Assembly: GCF_001468135.1 (NCBI RefSeq)
Contig: NZ_LNYU01000024.1
Location: 157,283-221,282 of the forward strand
DNA: 64,000 nt
DNA from: Legionella santicrucis
Lineage (GTDB): Bacteria > Pseudomonadota > Gammaproteobacteria > Legionellales > Legionellaceae
Direction: 5' to 3'
Below, piece by piece: positions 7,705 through 15,358 of the stretch. Every line of letters starts with the position of its first letter. Within the stretch, counting starts at the first letter, position 1. The notes under the pieces were generated by a model, which was not told the DNA's origin, ran no database searches, and saw nothing but the letters and a program-made list of their open reading frames with translations. Both the position numbers and the translations under genes were made by a program.

Positions 7705-9075
7705 CTAGACTGTATTCTGTTCCTGATAAAGTATGCCTGCGGCTAATTCCTCATAAAGACGAATCACACTAATTAATTGCTCTAATTTACTGATCGTGAG
7801 TTGATATGCCTGTTGGTTAATTTCTATCTTGCTGTAGAGCAAATCATTGTGGCTAATAAGACCTTTAGCATAGAGATCTTGTTGTAAGAGATATCTTTTC
7901 TGCAAAGCTGCTAAAGAGAGATAGTCTTCATGATATTTAGCCATGAGTTTTTGATTGGCGGCGATACTATTGGCAATGAGGCGTAATGCATTTTGGATGA
8001 CATTATTATATTCCGCTAAACTCCTATTAAAAATTGCTTTACTGGTTAAAATCTGTCCAAACAAAGAGGGAGATAAGTTAAATGTTGCGTACATATCCCC
8101 ATAAGGTGCTGAATGGGTAGGATTGCTAAATGTACCATTTAAGCTCGCTTTTCCCCAAAAATAATCTAACGTTAGGGCAGGAAGGAGTTGGGACTCTGCA
8201 ATATTGACGCCACTGCATGCGGCAAGTAGCGAAGTTAAGGCTATCATTACATCCGGTCGACGTAGAATCACTTGAGTATTAATCTTGTTCAGTGGCACTG
8301 CTTTACTGGGTAAGTTAATAAATGATTTCCTGGATTTTATTTTTCCTGGCGGCTGATTGATTAAATAACGTAGTGCATTTTCACTGGCGATGATGTTGTT
8401 TTGTACTTGTTTTTGCAGTCCTAGGATGCTTTGTAATTGGCTTGTTACAGTTAATAATTGTAGATCATTTGCTAAGCCTTGGTTCTTAGCTATTTTTAAT
8501 GATACTAAAAGCTTTTCATTGTCGTGTTCGATTTGTTTCAATAGCACTAATTGATGATTCCAGGCGAGTAGTGAAAAATAACTACCAGTCACTTCGCCAA
8601 TAACAGTTAAACGTACCCCAAGATAATATGCTTTAGTACGTTTTAAAATAAATTCTGCTTTTTTTTGTTGAAAATAAAGTGCAACAAAATTTTGGTAATA
8701 GCTGGGAAGAACGCCGTAAAACACACCCGGGTTTCCCAAAGCAGGGTTTTGGGCAAACCCCATTAAAACATTTAATCCAGGCAGCCAATTTAAGCGTATT
8801 GTTTGTAGCTCAGCCTGAGCAACACGAATTGATCGTTTGGCGATTGTCACATTATTATTGTATAGAAGCGCTTTCTCGACAAGTTGGTTGAGCAGAGGAT
8901 CTTTAAAATCTTCCCACCAAGCTTGATAAGGAAGTCGATTTAATGCATCATTGCTTGAGTCTCTCAGATATGTAGGAATATAAATCGACGAAAGTCGTGA
9001 GTTTTTTGCGCTTGGCATGCATGCTACTAGCGCACTTGTCATGACTAAAATAATTAGTGTTGCCAGGCTGCGCAA
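7705..9075 (-). CDS. Outer-membrane efflux lipoprotein, NodT/TolC family
   Basis: 456 residues. The N-terminus is a lipoprotein signal ending in the lipobox L-V-A-C (Cys 19), then a linker and two TolC-like halves, with the repeat-type motif ILRRPDVMIALTSLLAACSGVNIAESQLLPAL that is characteristic of RND/NodT outer-membrane factors (RRPDV...A...FP/LPAL). It should form the trimeric outer-membrane exit duct for the pump encoded divergently to its right. The start appears to be TTG at 9075: an in-frame TAA immediately precedes it, GGA lies about 10 nt upstream, and the lipoprotein signal is complete from there. ATG at 9042 is a weaker alternative. Only 41 bp separate it from the divergent HlyD gene. 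Confidence 0.88.
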   Translation of the reverse strand: MRSLATLIILVMTSALVACMPSAKNSRLSSIYIPTYLRDSSNDALNRLPYQAWWEDFKDPLLNQLVEKALLYNNNVTIAKRSIRVAQAELQTIRLNWLPGLNVLMGFAQNPALGNPGVFYGVLPSYYQNFVALYFQQKKAEFILKRTKAYYLGVRLTVIGEVTGSYFSLLAWNHQLVLLKQIEHDNEKLLVSLKIAKNQGLANDLQLLTVTSQLQSILGLQKQVQNNIIASENALRYLINQPPGKIKSRKSFINLPSKAVPLNKINTQVILRRPDVMIALTSLLAACSGVNIAESQLLPALTLDYFWGKASLNGTFSNPTHSAPYGDMYATFNLSPSLFGQILTSKAIFNRSLAEYNNVIQNALRLIANSIAANQKLMAKYHEDYLSLAALQKRYLLQQDLYAKGLISHNDLLYSKIEINQQAYQLTISKLEQLISVIRLYEELAAGILYQEQNTV

Positions 9076-9116
9076 TTAAATGGTTTCCATAAAAATAACA
9101 TGACTAATATTAAAAA

Positions 9117-10112
9117 ATGGTAACACAAAAGCTTCGAAAGTTAAAACCTTATACAGTTGTACTTTCATTGGTCTTACTTGCGGTTTTATATTACTTTTTC
9201 TCTTTTTTAGTCCCTTTTACTAATAATGCTTTTGTCGTCGCCAATGTTCGCCCTGTAGCGGCGATTGTTAGTGGATACATTACGGATTTATATGTGGAAA
9301 ATGAACAATATGTCCATAAGGGACAACCTTTGTTTACCGTTTTCCAAGAACCTTACAAGCTCACTTATAATCGGCTCATTGAAGAGGTTCATACTGCGAA
9401 AGTGGATCTTCAAAGTTTACAACATCAATTAGAAAAAGATAAACAATTACTGATACAGTACGATCAAGAATATAAGAGAATCCACTTAAATTATCTTCGA
9501 AATAAAGCGGTTTTAAAATCAGGTGCAATATCTGAAATTAATGTTAAAGATTTGCACTATGACGATCGTGGTAGTTTCGCCAAAGTGAATATGCAAAAGC
9601 AGCAAATTAGCGTGGATAAAAAAAATATTCAGAGTTTACAACATAAGATCAAAGCATTAATTTATAAAATGCGCTATGCCAAAGTTAATTTAGAGCAAAC
9701 GACTGTTTATGCCCAAAGTAATGGCCGTATTCAAAATATGTATTTATCTTTGGGAACGCCCATAGAAATAAATAAACCCATCTTTTCTTTTGTAGATACG
9801 GATAATTTTTACATTCAGGCTAATTTTACTGAAATTGATTTGCGTATGGTCAAGACGGGCGCTAAAGTCTACATTATTCCTCGCATGTACTTTGCTACGA
9901 AGTTATATCATGGCACGGTAGTATCTGGTGCTTGGGCTGCTAACCGTCAATTGACAAACCCTAAGACGCAATTACAAACGGTAACCAATGATACTAATAA
10001 TTGGATACTTTTGCCTCAGCGTTTTCCGGTGCAAATTAATATCGATGATTATGATGCCGAACATTATCCGCTGCCTATTGGAGCAACTTGTTATGTCATT
10101 ATCAAGATATAA
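9117..10112 (+). CDS. HlyD/EmrA-type membrane-fusion protein
   Basis: 331 residues: one N-terminal membrane anchor (about 13-33), a split lipoyl domain (VSGYITDLYVENEQYVHKGQPLF at about 51-73 and TVYAQSNGRIQNMYLSLG near 195-212), an alpha-hairpin coiled coil between them and a beta-barrel C-terminal part. It is a periplasmic adaptor joining an inner-membrane exporter to the outer-membrane factor. With the FUSC protein 23 nt downstream it matches the AaeAB type of aromatic-acid/xenobiotic export pair. The start is ATG at 9117 without a strong Shine-Dalgarno. Substrate unknown. Confidence 0.9.
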   Translation: MVTQKLRKLKPYTVVLSLVLLAVLYYFFSFLVPFTNNAFVVANVRPVAAIVSGYITDLYVENEQYVHKGQPLFTVFQEPYKLTYNRLIEEVHTAKVDLQSLQHQLEKDKQLLIQYDQEYKRIHLNYLRNKAVLKSGAISEINVKDLHYDDRGSFAKVNMQKQQISVDKKNIQSLQHKIKALIYKMRYAKVNLEQTTVYAQSNGRIQNMYLSLGTPIEINKPIFSFVDTDNFYIQANFTEIDLRMVKTGAKVYIIPRMYFATKLYHGTVVSGAWAANRQLTNPKTQLQTVTNDTNNWILLPQRFPVQINIDDYDAEHYPLPIGATCYVIIKI

Positions 10113-10135
10113 TTGTCTTAAGGATTAATTTTCTT

Positions 10136-11131
10136 ATGGAAGTGACTTCCGAAAAAACAATAATGGCCGCACGTATGGCCATCAGTATGATTATCGCTTT
10201 AATCATTACAACGTATTTTGATATTGTTGAGCCCACATGGGTTTACATTTCTTTATTTATTGTTTTATTTGAACAACGCACTATTGGCGCTTCGTTGACT
10301 CGCTGTTCTATGCGGGCGATTGCTACAATTAGTAGCGCTTTATATAGCCTTATTATTATTTTGCTTTTTCATAATGCTTATCTTATGAATATTATTGGGT
10401 TTATTATAGGGATTTTTTTATATACGTATTTATTTTTAGGGACTAAAAAAAGTTATATTGGAATTTTAGGCTGTGTCACTCTCGCTATCTGCCTTATTAA
10501 TTATAATGATTTTACCTATGTATTTATGCGTCCAACCAATGTAATTATTGGGATATTAATCGGCTTCTTTACATTACGGTTTTTTTTTCCAACCCGTGCT
10601 ACAAAAGTGCTTATTTTAGAAATGCAGAAATTTCTAAACGAATATGCCGCTTTATCTAATTACCTTGCAAATATAGACAACTCAACAACAGACTTATCCA
10701 AACATTTAGTTCAGTGCGAATCAAATGTTTTAGCACTTATTCTTCGCTTTCAAACATTAATTAATGAGGCCCAGGTTGAAATAGGCAAGGATTCTGAATT
10801 TACCCAAGTCGCTGCGGACATTCTGCAATCTTTCCGGCATATTTTTCGTTATTACGCTTCGATAATCGCATTAATCCTTTATGAGGGGGTTAAAATCAAT
10901 GAAAAGGATAAGGAAAGTTTTCTTTTTTTAAGCAACACATTAAATATATTGGAAGAAAATCTTTTTGCTTTAAGGCGTAGACGCAATTTACTTATGGATC
11001 CTGGTAGAATATCTCCACAGGATGAAAATCTATTATCGTTGATGCTTAATTTACTTGTTGCAGAATGCAGCTCGTTGGAAATTAAGATTCATAAATTAAT
11101 CCGTATGACTAAAGTAATTAAATTAACGTGA
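10136..11131 (+). CDS. FUSC-family inner-membrane exporter subunit
   Basis: 331 residues. The first ~160 hold six or so hydrophobic segments (MAARMAISMIIALIITTYF, WVYISLFIVLFEQRT, and so on). The pattern W-V-x-I-S-L-F-I-V followed by GASLTRCSMRAIAT is the FUSC (fusaric-acid resistance/AaeB) core; the rest is cytosolic helical. It is probably the energised inner-membrane part of the pump with the upstream HlyD and the divergent NodT protein. The start is ATG 10136 with AAGGA 11 nt upstream; an earlier in-frame ATG (10088) would overlap the HlyD end and lacks a binding site. The stop codon lies within a family A element end (11123-11132). Confidence 0.85.
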   Translation: MEVTSEKTIMAARMAISMIIALIITTYFDIVEPTWVYISLFIVLFEQRTIGASLTRCSMRAIATISSALYSLIIILLFHNAYLMNIIGFIIGIFLYTYLFLGTKKSYIGILGCVTLAICLINYNDFTYVFMRPTNVIIGILIGFFTLRFFFPTRATKVLILEMQKFLNEYAALSNYLANIDNSTTDLSKHLVQCESNVLALILRFQTLINEAQVEIGKDSEFTQVAADILQSFRHIFRYYASIIALILYEGVKINEKDKESFLFLSNTLNILEENLFALRRRRNLLMDPGRISPQDENLLSLMLNLLVAECSSLEIKIHKLIRMTKVIKLT

Positions 11132-11335
11132 GCTCGACGTAAAAGATCATTTTTATATACATTTTTGCTTCATATGAATATTTTTCATTACAAAAATGAA
11201 AACAGGTTCTTATGAGAGTGAATGCATTATTTATGCTCATAAAGAAGTTTATTGTGTCAGTATGTATTATAATTAAAATGTTATAAACAGGAATTTATAA
11301 CTCTCGTTAAGCTGTTAAAGGATAGGGAGCTTAAC

Positions 11336-11764
11336 ATGGCTACTAAAGTTGACATTTTATATGTAGAAGATGATGAAGTTGATATTAAGGCAATGCAGCG
11401 TGAATTTCTAAAAATGAATAAGCCCATTAATATTGCTATAGCAAAGGACGGAAAACGTGCTCTGGATATGTTGTATGGACTTAATGGGCAGCTTGAAATT
11501 AAACCTAATGTAATATTACTTGATCTCAATTTACCGCAAATGAATGGTATTGATTTTTTAAAAAAATTGAGAGAGGGCTTTAATTTTTCCGATGTCAAAG
11601 TGTTTGTGCTTACTGGTGCATATACTACGGAAGAAAAGCTTGCAACAAGTGATTTAAATATCTCCGGTTGTATTATCAAACCTTTGAAATATGAAGATGC
11701 ATTAAATATTTTATGGTGTGCCTCTGCAGGCGAAGACATGTCAAAGTTGCTTTTTATGCAGTAA
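11336..11764 (+). CDS. Single-domain response regulator (Rcp1/CheY-like)
   Basis: 142 residues, receiver domain only. All phosphorylation-site residues are present: acidic triad E11-D12-D13, phospho-acceptor D63 in ILLDLNLP, switch T93 in VLTGAY and K115-P116. The insertion between beta-3 elements and the sequence LDLNLPQMNGIDFLKKLRE are typical of Rcp1-type receivers associated with phytochrome-like or hybrid histidine kinases. There is no output domain, so it probably acts by protein interaction or in a phosphorelay; the partner kinase is not in this window. GGGAG lies 8 nt before ATG 11336. It is monocistronic. Confidence 0.92.
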   Translation: MATKVDILYVEDDEVDIKAMQREFLKMNKPINIAIAKDGKRALDMLYGLNGQLEIKPNVILLDLNLPQMNGIDFLKKLREGFNFSDVKVFVLTGAYTTEEKLATSDLNISGCIIKPLKYEDALNILWCASAGEDMSKLLFMQ

Positions 11765-11900
11765 AAGCAGAATAATTGAAGAAAATCTAAAATCTTTATT
11801 TTTCTAATGTACACTACTTTTTTAAGTATTTTTACTGAGTAGAATATGGGGTTGGCTAATGGCGCCAACCTCCAGAGCGTATGATTCATTTAGATTATTT

Positions 11901-11946
11901 TTACTTAAAGGGGCTTATCTTCAGCTTTAATATGCCCCTTAAGTAA
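11901..11946. terminator. Strong hairpin between convergent genes
   Basis: TTACTTAAAGGGGC (11901-11914) pairs with GCCCCTTAAGTAA (11934-11946) with one bulged A. It lies between the response regulator and the leftward Tyr-rich gene, nearer the latter. A second stem, GGTTGGC/GCCAACC, is at 11850-11870. Neither has a long T-run. Confidence 0.5.
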
Positions 11947-11954
11947 GGAGAGGT

Positions 11955-12497
11955 TTAATGACATACCATTTCTGCGGGTCTTCCAGGTACTGGCACACAA
12001 GTTTTGTAATATTTTCCCTTATAGAAGTAGTTATAATAAACGCCATTAATAAAGTATAAATAATACATGCCATTATAGAAATAATTGTAATAGCGTCCAT
12101 TATTGTAATAAACATAATAGTTATTATTATGGTAGTAATTATAATATCTGCCATTATGGTAATAAACGTAATAATTATTCTTGTAATGGTAATTATAATA
12201 TTTACCATTATGGTAATAGTTGTAATTATTTCCTTTATAATAATAATGTCCTGGTTTTACGCCCCCATGGACATTCACATTAACGTTTTTGTTTACATTG
12301 ACATTATTTACATTAATATTAGTATTTTTATGCTTAATCACCTTATTTTGGTAATTGTGATGTTCGTAGGGACGCTCTACGGGGCCATTTCTATAGCGCT
12401 CAAAATGCTCTCTGTTTGCATCAGCAATGGAAGGCAAAATAAGCATCATGATGGAATAAACCATATATGCTCGCCAATTATAATTTTTACTACTCAT
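11955..12497 (-). CDS. Secreted Tyr/Asn-rich nonapeptide-repeat protein
   Basis: 180 residues, function not recognised. Residues 1-27 look like a signal peptide (hydrophobic YMVYSIMMLILPSIADA). Then comes a charged segment, an Asn-Val alternating stretch (NINVNNVNVNKNVNVNV, 60-76) and, from 88 to 165, about 8.5 copies of a 9-residue unit of pattern [N/K]-[G/N]-x-Y-Y-x-Y-[Y/F/H]-x. Two Cys (167, 179) near the C-terminus could pair after export. Tyr accounts for nearly half of the repeat. AGGGG lies 8 nt before ATG, so translation is well supported. The composition suggests an extracellular or periplasmic structural or matrix protein, an inference from composition only. Confidence 0.75.
   Translation of the reverse strand: MSSKNYNWRAYMVYSIMMLILPSIADANREHFERYRNGPVERPYEHHNYQNKVIKHKNTNINVNNVNVNKNVNVNVHGGVKPGHYYYKGNNYNYYHNGKYYNYHYKNNYYVYYHNGRYYNYYHNNNYYVYYNNGRYYNYFYNGMYYLYFINGVYYNYFYKGKYYKTCVPVPGRPAEMVCH
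12003..12236 (-). repeat. 27-bp/54-bp coding tandem repeat
   Basis: This part of the Tyr-rich gene encodes 9-residue units that pair into an 18-residue higher-order repeat beginning N-G-K/R/V-Y-Y-N-Y at residues 97, 115, 133 and 151. The DNA copies are diverged but clearly related. Confidence 0.75.
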
Positions 12498-12740
12498 GAT
12501 GGTACCCCTCGCAAAATAAAAACCGTTAAAAGTAGAATTTCCCAGAAGTGATGCGTAGGAGATTCTGTAACTATTAAGTAGAAAAGTTGAGTCAACTATT
12601 ATTCATTTTTAATTTTTAAGCAAGTTGAAAATTCAAACTTTAGCTTAACCCCCGCACTTTTTAATACCATCAAAGGCTCAATTTTTATTAATAAAAATAA
12701 ACAACGGGATTGTGAGTCAAGTGATTTTTAATTACAATCC

Positions 12741-13061
12741 ATGTTTTTAAATAAAGCAGATCATGTGATGAAATACAAGAAAATTAAAGAGCTTATTGAG
12801 AAAGCAGGATTTTATTATGTAGATGAGGGAAGAGGCATTGGCTTGGCAGAAGGAAAAAATGTAGCCTATTATCAAAAAGACAGTTACGGTGTTACAAGAC
12901 AACAGCAAAGCATTTGTCTCGCAACAGACAAAGAGAATGAAGAGGACATTCTGCCCATTTTTTCGATTAATGTTCCTGAAAAATTACGTGATGCTGTTTA
13001 CGAAATTATGAATGCGCCCTCAGAAGAGTGTGTACCAGCCAAGAATGCATGTATTGGATAA
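12741..13061 (+). CDS. Small protein of unknown function
   Basis: 106 residues, cytosolic by composition. The N-terminal half contains KYKKIKELIEKAGFYYVDEGRGIGLAEGKNVAYYQKD and the C-terminal part is acidic with NVPEKLRDAVYEIM. No motif recognised, no signal peptide, no membrane segment. The start is uncertain: ATG 12741 has no clear ribosome-binding site and ATG 12768 (residue 10) is an alternative. The codon use and lack of a better frame on either strand make it a reasonable gene, but evidence is modest. Confidence 0.5.
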   Translation: MFLNKADHVMKYKKIKELIEKAGFYYVDEGRGIGLAEGKNVAYYQKDSYGVTRQQQSICLATDKENEEDILPIFSINVPEKLRDAVYEIMNAPSEECVPAKNACIG

Positions 13062-13068
13062 ATGCATT

Positions 13069-13338
13069 TCAGGCAGTTTTAATAAATATAAAGGCTATGT
13101 AAAACATCAAATAAAGCCCAGCAAGGAGGATGATAACTCCACTACTGTAAATGAAAAATTTTATCAGGTTAGAGGGGTTATCAAAGCGGTATTGTCCCAA
13201 AGTAATTATTCTAAGTGTCAATTTGCCTGTTGAATAAATAAATGGATCAATAAAAAGATCAAAAATTACATCGATAATAAGCCATCCTAAAAACCGAAAT
13301 ATCCATCTTATAAAACCCACTATTACTTCATCAAACAT
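13069..13338 (-). CDS. Small membrane protein of unknown function
   Basis: 89 residues with two hydrophobic helices (about 7-33 and 62-86) separated by a loop with LTLRIITLGQYRFDN. GAGG lies 6 nt before ATG, supporting translation. The arrangement IRWIFRFLGWLIIDVIFD...GKLTLRIITLGQ is of a conserved-hypothetical membrane type, but I assign no function. It ends 8 nt from the convergent gene at 12741-13061 and does not overlap it. Confidence 0.7.
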   Translation of the reverse strand: MFDEVIVGFIRWIFRFLGWLIIDVIFDLFIDPFIYSTGKLTLRIITLGQYRFDNPSNLIKFFIYSSGVIILLAGLYLMFYIAFIFIKTA

Positions 13339-13481
13339 TTTGTCCTCGAAAACAAGGAAATTTTTGCATCACCTGTATCTTGGTTACGAACTCTTGGGCA
13401 TTACTAAGGCGACATTTTTGCTGAAATACGTTCATAAAAATATAAGCCCCTTTTATGTTGCCATAGGGGCTATATTATCTC

Positions 13482-14057
13482 TTACAGAGATTTTATCGTT
13501 AATGACTCAGCTTGGGGAAAGATACCGTTATCTAAAAGGGAAATTATTTCTTCATTCTTTAAAACATCACCGAGCATGCTATGCTCTTCTTCATCTATCC
13601 ATGTTTCAAGATTTTTTAACAAGCGAGCTCTTTTTCCCCAAATTGCGGAAGGGCTTTTCTCTGCTGCATGAGTCGTGATTTTCTCGATCACTTGGTTGAC
13701 TAATAAGGTAAAATCCTTATCTTCATTGCTCAATTTACTGTTGATGGTTTTAATATGCTCTTCACAACTCCATTTTGCTTTTAATCTTTTATAGATTAAA
13801 GGAGACATAGTGACAGCATGAGAAAGAAGAAATGCTAAGGAAGCGCCTAATGCAAATGGCGTGACGCCTCCTTCCTCACTTTTGTTCCAAGCTAAAAAAC
13901 CACCAGTAGCTGTGCATGTAATGACGAACCCTCGCTCTATTAATTCTCGGGTTGAGTAGTGGTGGTTGCTAAAAAATAAGCTTCCTGGCCTGTTCCAATT
14001 AATCAAGTAATCTGTTTTTTGATTTAAGAAAGACCTTACATTATCCAATGACAGCAT
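13482..14057 (-). CDS. Protein of unknown function with two central membrane segments
   Basis: 191 residues. Residues about 43-57 (VITCTATGGFLAW) and 66-88 (PFALGASLAFLLSHAVTMSPLIY) could form a membrane hairpin; the rest is charged and helical. AGAGGAAG lies 4-5 nt before ATG, a strong site. It is in an accessory neighbourhood with effector-like genes and has the hydrophobic hairpin plus acidic segment (WIDEEEHSMLGDVLKNEE) common in secreted membrane-targeted effectors, but that is inference from context only. A rightward open frame at 13340-13678 overlaps it and is judged a shadow. Confidence 0.65.
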   Translation of the reverse strand: MLSLDNVRSFLNQKTDYLINWNRPGSLFFSNHHYSTRELIERGFVITCTATGGFLAWNKSEEGGVTPFALGASLAFLLSHAVTMSPLIYKRLKAKWSCEEHIKTINSKLSNEDKDFTLLVNQVIEKITTHAAEKSPSAIWGKRARLLKNLETWIDEEEHSMLGDVLKNEEIISLLDNGIFPQAESLTIKSL

Positions 14058-14278
14058 ATTACTTCCTCTTTGAGTAAAAGAACTTATTATCCTTGGTTTC
14101 TTTATGATTGCAATATTGTTTCTTAAAGCCTACATTTTGGGTTTAATTTGAACTATATTGTGTCTTTAAATAAAAATTTCTCATAAATTAATATTATTTT
14201 AATAATAAATTTGATAACTATCAGATTCCCTATGCATTTACCTATAATTATCAAATCAAACTCGAATTAGGATTAAAT

Positions 14279-15334
14279 GTGCTCAAGATTATTTCTCATC
14301 CTGGAAAATACGAGCAAGCTGAAGCTGAAAATGTAAGGTACCAGGATAAACATATGCCATTTGGTTATTTTGAAATGCAAAATTTCCCTTTTCGCTCAGC
14401 CCAAGAAGATGCATTGATATGGGAAACATTGGAGCAACTCTTAGACTCATTAAATCCAGAAGAAATTGGCAAACGCTTATGGACAACTTATCGAATTTTA
14501 GACGAGCAAATTTTAACGATGGAATACACTGACGGAACCACTGCTTCGACTACAATATTTGATGGACGAGGTAATTTAATTACGGCAACTTTAGCGGATG
14601 CTGCATCTTTTGCGGCAATTTATGATAAAGAGGAGCATCTCTTGGGAGTGGTCCGGCTAAATTCAGTCACTCATAAACCTACGGATCCAGGAGAAGCTCT
14701 GCGAATTGAGCAAACTGGGGGAACTGTAGTGTGGGACCGGGTTGATGGTGTGCTCGCTATTTCACGTGCTATTGGTGATAAGTTGCTCAAGCAACATGGG
14801 GTTTATTCTGAAGCAACAATTGATATTACGAATATTGATGATCTTGGAAAAAAATGTAACTTAAGCCGCGAAGCAATTGGGAAAATACAGATTATCATGA
14901 CTTGTGACGGGTTTACTGATGGTGCAAGTAGTGACACTAAAAGAAGTCATGAGCAATTTTTATATCAATCATTACATGAAATTATAAAGTTAAATAAAAA
15001 GCAACCGGAAGTAGAAATAGCAAAAGCATTGGCATACAAAGCAAAAACAAATGGTTCATACGATAATATTAGTGTTGCGATACAAACGATAACTCACAAT
15101 ACCCCTGCTTTTTTGCTTGGAGTTTATGATGGGCATGGAGGTGCTGAGGCTTCAACTTATGTCGCAAATCATATTGGCGATGAATTTAAGAATCAATGTA
15201 TTTTAACGTTAATGGCGTATACAGAACAGGCGCTGAGTGTTGAAAAAAATAAGCGTGCATATCTACGTGATAATTCGCAAGAGGTGAGAGATGAGAGAAA
15301 AAGACGAGAATCTATTATCGGTAAGACAGTATGA
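14279..15334 (+). CDS. PP2C (PPM)-family Ser/Thr phosphatase with rearranged motif order
   Basis: 351 residues. PP2C motifs are clear but out of order: R39-S-A-Q-E43-D44; GTTAST (86-91) with the ADAAS strand (106-110); THKPTDP (131-137) through W152-D-R...GVLAISRAIGD (157-167); CDGFTDG (209-215, D210); YDNISVA (261-267, D262); and only then FLLGVYDGHGG (278-288, D284). In ordinary PP2C enzymes the DGHGG strand comes directly after the R-x-x-x-E-D segment. All metal-binding acids (E43/D44, D210, D262, D284) are present, so activity is plausible; it would remove phosphate from Ser/Thr proteins using Mn or Mg. GTG start with AGGA 6 nt upstream. Likely an effector or signalling phosphatase; no signal peptide. 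Confidence 0.85.
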   Translation: MLKIISHPGKYEQAEAENVRYQDKHMPFGYFEMQNFPFRSAQEDALIWETLEQLLDSLNPEEIGKRLWTTYRILDEQILTMEYTDGTTASTTIFDGRGNLITATLADAASFAAIYDKEEHLLGVVRLNSVTHKPTDPGEALRIEQTGGTVVWDRVDGVLAISRAIGDKLLKQHGVYSEATIDITNIDDLGKKCNLSREAIGKIQIIMTCDGFTDGASSDTKRSHEQFLYQSLHEIIKLNKKQPEVEIAKALAYKAKTNGSYDNISVAIQTITHNTPAFLLGVYDGHGGAEASTYVANHIGDEFKNQCILTLMAYTEQALSVEKNKRAYLRDNSQEVRDERKRRESIIGKTV

Positions 15335-15358
15335 TTCAATTGTCAACAATCTAATATT

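Noticed and set aside
8679-8891. Rightward 70-codon open frame
   Set aside because: Shadow of the NodT-family gene on the other strand.
11248-11273. Possible sigma-70 promoter for the response regulator (TATAAT at 11268)
   Set aside because: A good -10 is present but no -35 at suitable spacing, and in AT-rich DNA such matches are common.
11281-11889. Leftward 202-codon open frame
   Set aside because: It lies opposite a complete response regulator with all active-site residues.
12129-12551. Rightward open frame over the Tyr-rich gene
   Set aside because: Its Ile/Val-rich translation is the mirror of the Tyr/Asn repeat codons; the leftward frame has a signal peptide and a good ribosome-binding site.
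13012-13233. Rightward 73-codon open frame
   Set aside because: It overlaps two better-supported genes and has no motif.
13340-13678. Rightward 112-codon open frame
   Set aside because: It overlaps the leftward gene at 13482-14057, which has a strong AGAGGAAG site; no site or motif supports the rightward frame.
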